From Paraspadella gotoi (taxonomy: Eukaryota; Chaetognatha), in the NCBI GenBank assembly GCA_051294375.1, contig CM119265.1, positions 23,026,099 to 23,090,098 of the forward strand: 64,000 nucleotides of DNA, read 5' to 3'. Below, piece by piece: positions 1 through 8,639 of the stretch (positions are counted from its first letter, which is position 1; each line of letters starts with the position of its first letter). Both the position numbers and the translations under genes were made by a program. Below the pieces are notes generated by a model. It was not told where the DNA came from and made no database searches. It saw only the letters and a program-made list of their open reading frames with translations.

Positions 1-25
1 TTCTCTCTCTCTCTCTCTCTCTCTC

Positions 26-61
<36 letters not shown>

Positions 62-269
62 GCATAATTTCGCTAACTTTTTCCTCCGCCCAATTTTTTT
101 AGGTTTTCCTGCTCTGAATTGGAGAATAATCAAAATTTTGTTTCGCCAAAGATTTTGGTTTCATGGAATTTTTTAGAAACCTAATTTTTTTTTTTCTTCA
201 AATTTTACTGAAAATTGTATTTTTTCAAATTTTCATCTATTTTTTTTTAAAAGATTTTATTTTTGATTC
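1..269. repeat. Direct duplicate, copy 1
   Basis: A CT array followed by about 210 bp of T-rich unique sequence beginning GGCATAATTTCGCTAAC. It is repeated nearly base for base at about 1969-2237, with a few single-base differences. The copy stops exactly at an N gap (270-294), which makes an assembly duplication as likely as a genuine one. Confidence 0.9.
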
Positions 270-294
270 NNNNNNNNNNNNNNNNNNNNNNNNN
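270..294. other. Assembly gaps (first of 17)
   Basis: Runs of N occur at 270-294, 4766-4775, 7395-7419, 15818-16047, 16228-16443, 34025-34049, 35602-35765, 36106-36531, 36849-36987, 37316-37529, 37782-38048, 38325-39182, 39590-39689, 39887-40053, 42312-42336, 43328-43616 and 43946-43970. Five are exactly 25 N, which suggests a placeholder for unknown length; the others look size-estimated. Apparent reading frames crossing these runs mean nothing. Confidence 0.98.
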
Positions 295-403
295 TATACA
301 CGAAATCGCGGGTAAAATTGACGAGACGGAAAGCTGGTAGACTACAGCCAACATGCCGGTATAATTTTATATTATTGCCTCTTTGTTAACTTCTTCGGGC
401 CTA

Positions 404-439
404 ATAACTCTCTCTCTTCCTCTCTCTCTCTCTTCTCTG

Positions 440-493
<54 letters not shown>

Positions 494-661
494 CTCTCTC
501 CACTTCTTCCCTCCAATTCCTTCTTAGGTAAAAAAACAAAAAGAAAATCTTTTCCACTTTTTTGCGTTAAATCCCAGCAAATGGGATTTTTTTCCCTCTT
601 TCCAACTCAATCTCACTTTCTTTTTCTCTTCTCGACCAATTTTCTACATTTCCACTCTTTC

Positions 662-735
<74 letters not shown>

Positions 736-774
736 ACTCCCTCAATCTAACCCATCAATTCCTCTCCTCTCTCT

Positions 775-830
<56 letters not shown>

Positions 831-860
831 CCTCTCTCTCTCTCACTATCTCCTCTCATC
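404..860. repeat. (CT)n microsatellite block
   Basis: Several long runs of CT (about 404-490, 661-732 and 779-845), separated by T-rich sequence. Reading frames across it encode only Leu/Ser or Arg/Glu and are artefacts of the dinucleotide. Confidence 0.97.
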
Positions 861-1353
861 TCTTCTCCTTCTCTCACTTCCTTATCTTAATGATCCTGGC
901 CCCGAACTACTTTCTCGCGCGCCTTTTTCTTTCCCTCAGCGTTTTTCTCCTCCGCTTTCCTCTCGTTTTTCTTTAAAGTGAATCACTTTTTAGTCCTTTT
1001 GACTTTTTCACCAAAGTTTCGCTTCACGGTTGTTGTGTTTCTTCGTTTATTTTTAACCTGGATTTCGACCTAAAGTTTTTTTACCTTTTTTTTTTCTTGG
1101 AAGGCGTAAGTTTTCTGTTTCAATTTGTGAATTCTCTCTCGCTGTTTGTTTTGCGTTTTTATTTCCGTTTTGTTACTTTGAATTCCCTTTTTCCTTTTCA
1201 TATTTTATTTCACTTTTTTATTAATTGTTGGTTTCCACCTTTGTATATTTCCACTTTTTGACATGGTGATACCTGTCGACCTTATCACAAATACACCTTG
1301 ATCACATTGGAGAAAAAATATGAATGAGGTCTTTAGAAATCGATTCTGAGAGT
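861..1353. other. AT-rich DNA, nothing recognised
   Basis: T-rich unique sequence between CT arrays. No splice-bounded open frame, tRNA or repeat unit was seen. Confidence 0.6.
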
Positions 1354-1362
1354 TCAATTCTT

Positions 1363-1385
1363 TCTCTCGCTCTCTCTCTCTCTTT

Positions 1386-1418
<33 letters not shown>

Positions 1419-1425
1419 CTCTCTC

Positions 1426-1471
<46 letters not shown>

Positions 1472-1582
1472 ACCTGCATATCTCCTCTAGTTTCCATTAA
1501 TATTTCTGTGCTATTTATTTCCTCGGGAGAATGGAGTCGATGCAGCCTCACCTTTCCTGACCGCAGAAGAGAGAGAGAGAGA

Positions 1583-1656
<74 letters not shown>
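1363..1656. repeat. (CT)n and (GA)n arrays in inverted orientation
   Basis: A CT array (about 1363-1468) is followed after roughly 100 bp by a GA array (about 1567-1656) on the same strand. The two can pair, giving a hairpin with stems up to about 85-90 bp. Both arrays carry occasional interruptions. Confidence 0.9.
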
Positions 1657-1657
<1 letters not shown>

Positions 1658-1939
1658 GTGCGGAAGCAATATTGGACTAGGGACTCAGACTAGCTCCTGG
1701 AAAAGAAAGAGAGAAAAAAAGTTCGAGATTTTCTTTTCTAAGATTTCTTAAAGATATAAAAAGAAAGCGAATAAAAAAAAGACAAATAAAAAATACAAAA
1801 GGAAAAAGAGAAGGAAATAGAAGAGAAAAGAAAAGAAGAAAAAGTAAAAAGTCTTTCGCCAGGTTTCATTTTCGTCAAATTTCATTTGTCTCTTCCGCTG
1901 TTTGCACCTGCTTCTAGGCCGTCGGCAGATATTTTCCTC

Positions 1940-1948
1940 CTCTCTCCT

Positions 1949-2008
<60 letters not shown>

Positions 2009-2240
2009 ATCTCTCTCTCTCTCTCTCTCGGCATAATTTCGCTAACTTTTATCACTCCCCAATTTTTTTAGGTTTTCCTGCTCTGAATTGTGAGAATAAT
2101 CAAAATTTTGTTTCGCCAAAGATTTTGGTTTCATGGAATTTTTTAGAAATCCTAATTTTTTTTTTCTTCAAATTTTACTGAAAATTGTAATTTTTCAAAT
2201 TTTCATCTTTTTTTTTAAAAGATTTTATTTTTGATTCTAA
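1940..2240. repeat. Direct duplicate, copy 2
   Basis: Matches 1-269 at an offset of about 1968 bp, including the CT array and the T-rich tail. Unlike copy 1 it runs on into unique sequence (TCTAATTCTTTTACC) without a gap. Confidence 0.9.
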
Positions 2241-2339
2241 TTCTTTTACCTTGAATTCTTTTTTTTTTTTTTTCAGAGAATTATTACTCTTTTTTGTACT
2301 AGTTTTATTTTCTCTTTTTATCCTTTCTAGACACACTCA

Positions 2340-2355
2340 CACCCTTCTCTCTCCT

Positions 2356-2389
<34 letters not shown>

Positions 2390-2400
2390 TCTCTCTCTCG

Positions 2401-2431
<31 letters not shown>

Positions 2432-2455
2432 TCCCTCTCTCTCTGTCTACTCACT
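2340..2455. repeat. (CT)n microsatellite
   Basis: CT runs with a few TC and CG interruptions, preceded by ACACACTCACACCC. Confidence 0.93.
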
Positions 2456-2555
2456 CTCATTCCTTTCCCATTCCACTGGATCGCCTCCCCAGAGTTCGTC
2501 CTTCCATTAGCAAAGGCGGCGAAGCGATTTTCCTCCAACAATTAGGCAAACAATA

Positions 2556-3985
2556 GTTCCGACGATGACAACGACGACAACGACGACGATGACAACGATA
2601 ACAACATAACGATGACTACGACAATGACAACGACGACGATAACAACATAACGATGTCAACGAAGAACATTTCGAAGATGACATGATATCGTCATGTCATG
2701 ACAGGAAACTGACTTGTCATGGAAGCCAAACGAGAAAGATGCAAATGACATCCATGAAGAATCCGCTGCTCTTGAAGACAAACATTAGACGCGAATGTGA
2801 CGAGAGAGATCGACGACGACGAAAACGACGACGACGATGACGACGACGACCGTGAATTATTTTGATGCTTCACGCCCGCAAAGTCGCGCGTTCGAGACGT
2901 CGCTCGTTCCGCGTAATGTGACGAGGGAGCTTCGTGGAAAAACTAGCCGAGGCCAATTATGAAGAAAAATTCGTGAATCAAATTCTCAGGTATATTTTCA
3001 GTAAGATATCCATACGTTGTCCCGTAAAACTGCATCACTAAGTTAGTTACTAAGTTACGAAGGCCGAACAAAAGACCGATGAAATATTGACCGGACACGT
3101 AAAAGATCAGTCAAACCCAATCATAAAGAATTAAGGCGAATCTAATTGAACTTAAAAAACGTTAGAGAGAGACGGAAAAATAACTTAGCGAGTCTTAGTA
3201 TTTCACAACGACGACGCCTACAAAAAATTGACGATAACGATGAAGACGACGACGTCGAAGATTAATCTGGCTCAAGACGGAAACCTGGACGGCGTCGTAA
3301 TTAAGTCGACAAGAAAACGGAGAAAATGACGACGAAAAACGAACAAATAAAACGGGAGATTAATTGTAGAAATTCAAAGTTTATCTTTGTCCGTCTGTCT
3401 TTTTTCATTGTCGTCGTCTCTTGTCGTCGTTTTTCTCATCCTCGTTTTATAATCCAGTGCGACGTGGTCTTTTTCGTGGTGGTGGTGGTCGTCGTCGTCG
3501 TCATTATAATTCATTCTTCGAGTCATCTTTCTCCGATCAACGTCAAACTGAAAGTGAAATTCCGTCGTCGCTGTTGCCACTGTCATCGGCTGAGCTCTTG
3601 CTCTCTCCTTATCCCACTCATCATCGACGTCGTGTCGACATGATCATCATTATCATCACCGTCATATCATAATCATCATAACCCTAATCAGTGTCATTAT
3701 CTCAGCCAGTTCCATCGAAATAATCCATGCTGTCGTCGTCATATAACTAACATATAACATATAACATATAACTAACTAATCAAGATTATCTTCGTCGTCG
3801 TCTTCGTCGTCGTCGTCATCATCTTTATACTCCTGCGTCGCTTTTGTGTTTCTTGACAACAAATCTCTTGATCGATAAAACGACGACGACGACGACGACG
3901 AGGGCGACGACGACGACGACGAGGGCGACGACGACGACGAGGGCGATGATGACGACGACGAGGGCGATGATGAAAAGACCCGGAG
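2556..3985. repeat. Scattered (CGA)n/(ACG)n trinucleotide arrays
   Basis: Arrays of GAC/CGA triplets at about 2562-2660, 2808-2850, 3488-3503 and 3874-3965. They are partly degenerate (GATGAC, AACGAC) and occur in both orientations: CGTCGT near 3490, CGACGA near 3880. Short ORFs here are poly-Asp, poly-Ser, poly-Arg or poly-Val readings of the triplet. The sequence between the arrays holds no recognisable gene. Confidence 0.85.
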
Positions 3986-4068
3986 ACGACAAATGACAAG
4001 TGGCAAAAGTTGATGCCAAAGAAGATGGAGAAACTGAGACGAGAAAATATATTTTCTGAGAGACGAAG

Positions 4069-4239
4069 GTGATAAATATCAATGATGGCGTCTGTGATAA
4101 ATATCAATGATGGCGTCTGTGATAAATATCAAAGATGGCGTCTGTGAACAATATCAATGATGGCGTCTGTGATAAATATCGATGATGGCGTCTGTGAACA
4201 ATATCAATGATGGCGTCTGTGATCAATATCAATGATGAT
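4069..4239 (+). repeat. 25-bp tandem array, about six units
   Basis: The unit is TGATAAATATCAATGATGGC followed by GTCTG, with variants AACAAT, ATCAAT and CGATG. Most units contain the small inverted repeat TGATA-AA-TATCA. There are about six full copies and partial ends. Confidence 0.92.
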
Positions 4240-4240
4240 C

Positions 4241-4490
4241 AATTTTGTGTGTGGGTAGGAGAGTGTGTGATTGAGTTGGATGTAAAGTTTCGATGGAATC
4301 GTGCAAGTGGAAATGAGTTTAAATGGAAAAAACAAACACTATTTGAACGCCAATTACTCATGAGTGGATGGGGCGATTGACTTGAAATTTTGTATGTTGG
4401 TAGGAAAGTGTGTTATTAAGCTGGAAATTAAGTTTTGATGGAATCGTTAGAGTGGAAATGAGTTTAAATGGAAAAAACAAAAAAACTGTT
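4241..4490 (+). repeat. Two diverged tandem copies, period 145 bp
   Basis: 4241-4347 and 4386-4490 align across about 105 bp (AATTTTGT..GGTAGGA..GTGTG...GATGGAATCGT...GGAAATGAGTTTAAATGG). Neither copy has an open frame. It could be a fragment of an old transposable element, but no element family was recognised. Confidence 0.8.
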
Positions 4491-4499
4491 TCACTAATT

Positions 4500-5638
4500 G
4501 ATTATGCTTCTTTTTCTTTTTATATTAAATGTAAATGCAAGAAGTATTAATTAATCAAATAATTAATTAGTTATTTAATCAATTAATCAATTAATTAATA
4601 AATAATTAATTATTCGGTCAATTAATCAATCAATTAATCAAATCAATCAAGTCAATCTTTATCGTGTTATTGTCGTCGTCTCCATCATTGTCGTCGTTTC
4701 TTTTGTCGTGGTCAGTGACGAAAAGACCTTACAACAAACATTTGGATCAAATTAATTAATTAATGNNNNNNNNNNTATATAGTTTGTATTTTTTAATTAA
4801 TTAATTAATGATCGTGGGCAGATCTGACATTGTTTGCTCAAACTTATTTTTTTTGTAAAAGATATGTCGCAGTAATTAAAAACAAAATGGAAACAAACGC
4901 GCAGATATTAACGCGGCTTCTCTGGAGGGGGTTTCCCTTACGTTGACCTATACAGGCGAGAGCCGAGCTGGTCTTATTACCCAGCTACTCAACCCAGCAA
5001 GGAGGTCAGCTAGGTAAGGAACTAAGGAGCAACATCGCAGAGACACGGGTTTCCGGTTACAGAAGGTTAAGTTTCTCTTTTTATCTAGAGAGCTTTCTGC
5101 CCCACCCAAAATTTTGGTTGACTAGGATACTTATCAAGCCTTTGGTCCAATTAGTTTGGACATGAAAGGACCGTATTTCGAGAATGTTTGCTTATTGATA
5201 AGTCAGTTAGCCGGCATTCAATCGATCAGTTTACATGTTTCAACGAGAGATTTAACTTTTATCAAAAATTTATCGATTAGTTGGCATACGACAAGATGTA
5301 AATGAGAATATAGAAATTAAATGGTTAATTTGTAATTGTTTCATGTTTTCCTCTATGTCTTTTTTAATCGGTTTAGATTTAGATTCCGACTCTATAATTA
5401 TGGGTGGCCTATCACAGTAAGTTGGGTCAAAAATTTCAATTGAGCACCTGCTCAAATGAAAATTTTAACATTTTTTTAAAAATTACGATAAAAGAACAAA
5501 AAACATATATTCACTTACATCTCGGATCAAATAATAAACATTAGCGAATATAAAAATATTAAAATATATAATAAACAAAAATATAATATGGAAATAAATA
5601 TATGATCCCTGCAATCCATAATTTTTAGCAATGTGAAG
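4500..5638. other. AT-rich DNA with TTAATTAA runs; nothing coding seen
   Basis: TTAATTAATTAATG flanks the 10-N gap at 4766-4775 on both sides. A less AT-rich patch at about 4905-5085 (containing GGCGAGAGCCGAGCTGG) stands out in composition and may be an old repeat fragment, but I could not identify it. Confidence 0.5.
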
Positions 5639-5702
5639 GACGCGACGACGACGACGACGACGACGACGAGGACGACGACGAGGACGACGACGACGACGAC
5701 GG
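5639..5702. repeat. (CGA)n array
   Basis: About 20 GAC/CGA triplets with two GAGGAC interruptions. Confidence 0.95.
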
Positions 5703-6199
5703 TGAACCCTTCTTCCGCTCTTGTCGGAGAGAGCAAATAATAATAAAGGAAAACAAAATTAAACGATAACTACGACGGGAAACTATTAGCAAAATAACGA
5801 TAGAATACTATTAAAAAGAAGAAAAGACGGGCGGTCATCTCTCACCGTCACCAATAACTGCAATGACATCACCATCTGCTAAAATTTCTTTCTCTTTTCA
5901 AAGTGATTACTTTTTTATGTCATTTCAATAATTTATTTCTTTATTTATTTTTCAACCTTTCACCATCATTTCTCTTTCTCCATCACGAATCTCTGTTCAT
6001 CACAATCTCTCTTTCTCCATCACGACGTCCTTCATCTCCACTCCTTTCCTATTTTTCCTCCGTGAGACAATCAACAGTGATAAATAGGTCGTTTTTGACA
6101 AAAGCGCAAAAAAAAAAGAACAATGAGAAAAGGGGAACGGAAGAGATAAGGAAATTAGACAATGACGAAAACCGGATGGTGGAGGCTGACAAGGCTTAC

Positions 6200-6312
6200 C
6201 CGGTGTGGACGTCGGTTGGGAGGAAATGTCGTGTGACTGGAACGTTTTGGTCTCAAAAATGGTTCCCTCTCTCACGACGCAGTTTTTCCTTGCATTTTCA
6301 ACCACAACGGAA
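6200..6312 (-). CDS. Candidate internal exon, product unknown
   Basis: On the minus strand a TTTAG acceptor precedes 113 nt that are open in the reading starting at the second base. They end at a good donor, CCGG|GTAAGC. The 37 encoded residues include VVVENARKNCVVREGTIF and DISSQPTSTPG, with one cysteine and mixed polar composition unlike the surrounding low-complexity DNA. No domain family was recognised. The exon enters with one base of a split codon and leaves with one. Neighbouring exons were not found with certainty; the transmembrane exon at 7222-7374 lies upstream on the same strand, but its phase does not join directly. The bounds and frame are seen; that it is transcribed is inference. 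Confidence 0.4.
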
Positions 6313-6839
6313 CTAAACCCCTTCCTCTTCAAAACGAACCCAAACCAAAAAAAAACAACAAAAAAACAAAAAAAAAACAACCAAACAAACCATCTAAACA
6401 AACATTTCTACTATTTCCAAAAACAAACAGTTCTACTTCCAAGTTTTCCAACGTTTACTCTCTCAGCGGAAACGACAAACGTAAATTTTTACGCCAAACA
6501 AACGACGTCGAGTTTTTAATCTTTTATTCATCCTTCAATTATTTTATCTTTCAATTAAAATTCCTCCCGATCGTCTCCATTTTTCTATCGAGGGATTTTT
6601 CCCGATGCGTCGAAGCGTCCTTCCGATGTTAATTTGTTGGTCGGTCGGTCGGTTTGTTCAATTAGTCGGTCCGGGTTGAATGAGTCGTCGGATTAGTTGG
6701 ATATAAGAAAAAAAAATGAAAGCTGGCTGACGGAACTGATTTTTTGAAATTTAAAAGTAAAAAACGCAAGGAACAAGTAATCACTGTACCGCAAAATAAG
6801 AAAAATTAAAACATTTCATTTTCCTTTTTGAAATTAAAA

Positions 6840-6856
6840 AAAGAATTTATTAAAAA
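6840..6856 (-). promoter_or_regulatory. Possible polyadenylation signal
   Basis: AATAAA on the minus strand within TTTAATAAATTC, about 370 bp past the stop of the membrane exon at 7222-7374. It sits in AT-rich DNA where the hexamer is common by chance. Confidence 0.25.
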
Positions 6857-7221
6857 AAAAAATAAAGTAAAATAAACCCGGGAAGAAGTTCTAAACTTTA
6901 CCTCCCATTAAACGCGACCCACCGGCCCGTCACATCATTTCAAGCTTCCTCGAAAGATTAGCGGCGCACCCCTTTTAACAAGTCAACGAGTGAGCCATGC
7001 TTTTCAAAGAGTTCACCGCCCATTCACAACCGTCCCTCCACTCCGCCCCCTTCGGAACCAAACTCAACAACCCCCTTCGCCCTAAAACCATCCTCCACCA
7101 CAATCACTCTTTAAGCGAGTAGCGGCGCACCCGTTCTCGATCCCTTTCGAAATTATTCCTCGCTCCTGGCCAACCTCGGCGGACCACAATCGCCCACTAC
7201 CCTACCTCCCCAAACTCCCCT

Positions 7222-7374
7222 TCAGCAGGGGGATCGGCGCACCTTGTTCTTCTTGATCCCGAAGACGGCGATGACGATGAGGACGACGAGGGAGAAGGCG
7301 AGGAAGAAACCGGAAGCGACGATGACGACGATGAGTTCGTGACGGGACGATGGGGAGGGACGACGGACACGGAT
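7222..7374 (-). CDS. Exon encoding a transmembrane helix, probably C-terminal
   Basis: A strong minus-strand acceptor (CCTCTCCCTCTCCCCCACAG) opens this exon, which reads from its first base. After a basic, serine-rich stretch it encodes about 25 hydrophobic residues (RHELIVVIVA..FFLAF..VVLIVIAVF), then KKNK as a stop-transfer signal. Third codon positions are strongly C/G (CTC ATC GTC GTC ATC GTC), a coding bias rare elsewhere in the window. The frame either stops at 7222-7224 with a tail KVRRSPC, or splices at AAG|GTGCGC (exon end 7243). The arrangement fits the end of a single-pass membrane protein; which one is unknown. Upstream exons lie beyond the 25-N gap at 7395-7419. Confidence 0.55.
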   Translation of the reverse strand: MRVRRPSPSSRHELIVVIVASGFFLAFSLVVLIVIAVFGIKKNKVRRSPC

Positions 7375-7419
7375 CTGTGGGGGAGAGGGAGAGGNNNNNN
7401 NNNNNNNNNNNNNNNNNNN

Positions 7420-7583
7420 AGGGGAGGGAAGAGAGGTGGAGGGTAAGAGGGGCGGGGGGCGGGGGGGGGGGGGGGAAAGGAATGGCGTTGGAGGAGTGCG
7501 AAGGGAGAGAGAGTGAAAGAGTGAATTAAGGCGCAAGAGAGGGAAATATAGGCGTTCAGACGCGAAAAATTCTACATACCTAT
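7420..7583. other. G-rich low-complexity stretch
   Basis: Purine-rich and G-rich sequence with a run of 13 or more G near 7463-7475, following the gap. No gene was seen. Confidence 0.6.
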
Positions 7584-8050
7584 CTGATGACGTCATCACT
7601 TCCGTCATGACGTCATCACTTCCGGTCATGACGTCATCACTTCCGTTATGACGTCATCACTTCGGTCATGACGTCATCACTTCCGGTTATGACGTCGATC
7701 ACTTTCCGGTTATAGACGTCAATCACTTCCGGTCATGACGTCATCATTCCGGTTATGACGTCATCACTTCTGGTCATGACGTCATCACTTCGCGGTCAAT
7801 GAAGTCATCACTTCCGGTCATGACGTCATCACTTCCGGTTATGACGTCATCACTCTGGTCATGACGTCATCACTCCGGTCATGAAGTCATCACTTCCGTC
7901 ATGACGTCATCATTCGATCATGAAGTCATCATTCCTGTCCGACGAGTCATCACTTCGATCATGACGTCATCATTTCTGGTGCACGAACGTCATCACTCCG
8001 ATCATTAACGTCATCATTTCTGGGTCAACGAGTCTATCACTTCCGATCAT
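7584..8050 (+). repeat. About 21-bp satellite pairing CRE-like and ETS-like sites
   Basis: About 21 tandem units with consensus TGACGTCATCACTTCCGGT plus CA. TGACGTCA is the palindromic CREB/ATF site and ACTTCCGG is the ETS core (reverse CCGGAAGT). Units at the left are almost exact. Towards the right they gain insertions and substitutions (GAAGTCA, AACGTCA, ATTCGATCA). Confidence 0.93.
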
Positions 8051-8203
8051 AATCATTTGCAGCCTTTGGCTATTCTTCATTGAAACACTCCTATAGTTAT
8101 GGTCATCACTATTTTTCAACATTTGCTGTAATTTTCTTTTTTGCGACTGAGAGTGTTTTATAAAGATGATATTAGATTATAGTTTATTAGTATTTCTTTT
8201 TAG

Positions 8204-8343
8204 CTAGTGAATTTGATCTTAATAGAAAAAAGAATTCTGTGTATTGCGATTTCATTGAAGAACTGGATGGTTACTATCATACCATGGAACTTATGAATTG
8301 GAACATCGGGATTCTCGAAGAGATCCCCCGAATGTTTATTTAA
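8204..8343 (+). CDS. Candidate terminal exon, copy A of a tandem pair
   Basis: The acceptor TATTTCTTTTTAG is followed by an exon open in phase 2 for 45 codons to TAA at 8341-8343. It aligns without gaps, codon for codon for 32 residues, with copy B at 8453-8553. Shared positions include K8, N10, V12, D21, Y24 and H25; the ends of the aligned parts read DGYYHTMELM and DYGYHETLME. Copy A continues 13 residues beyond the stop of copy B. No family was recognised. Upstream exons were not found; the CRE/ETS satellite lies just upstream. Confidence 0.35.
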
Positions 8344-8452
8344 ATCCTTCCATTATTGTAGAAATTAAATGTATTTTATTTTACAACATAATTACAATGA
8401 ATATTTGAAGATAAAGATCGAGTTTAATTTTTTGTTTTTTTCTTTATGACAG

Positions 8453-8553
8453 CTCAGAGACATCACTCGCGAATAAAGCGAAATCTAGTTATTGAAAAAC
8501 AAAAGGTAAAAATCGATTATGGATATCATGAGACACTGATGGAAGTAGTATAG
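8453..8553 (+). CDS. Candidate terminal exon, copy B of a tandem pair
   Basis: The acceptor TTTTTTTCTTTATGACAG is followed by 32 codons in the same phase as copy A, ending at TAG (8551-8553). The conserved D-x2-Y-H block and the equal distance from the acceptor suggest an exon duplication of about 250 bp. They could be alternative last exons of one gene, or one could be a decayed copy. Immediately after the stop lies a 17-bp perfect inverted repeat (8556-8596). Confidence 0.33.
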
Positions 8554-8555
8554 AC

Positions 8556-8596
8556 AGAAACATTAGGGATTCTCGTGAGGAATCCCTAATGTTTCT
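8556..8596. repeat. Perfect 17-bp inverted repeat with 7-nt loop
   Basis: Arms AGAAACATTAGGGATTC (8556-8572) and its exact complement (8580-8596), with loop TCGTGAG. Copy A has a weaker version of the same structure near 8303-8330 (GGAACATCGGGATTC / GATCCCCCGAATGTTT), so the stem is partly kept between copies. Confidence 0.9.
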
Positions 8597-8639
8597 AATT
8601 AACCTTTATCATTTTGTAGACGTTAAACAACCATACTTA

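Noticed and set aside
4905-5085. Possible retroelement or SINE fragment (GGCGAGAGCCGAGCTGG)
   Set aside because: It looks compositionally distinct, but no Pol III boxes, poly-A tail or coding motif could be shown.
7584-8050. CRISPR-like array
   Set aside because: Units are head-to-tail with no spacers, in eukaryotic DNA.
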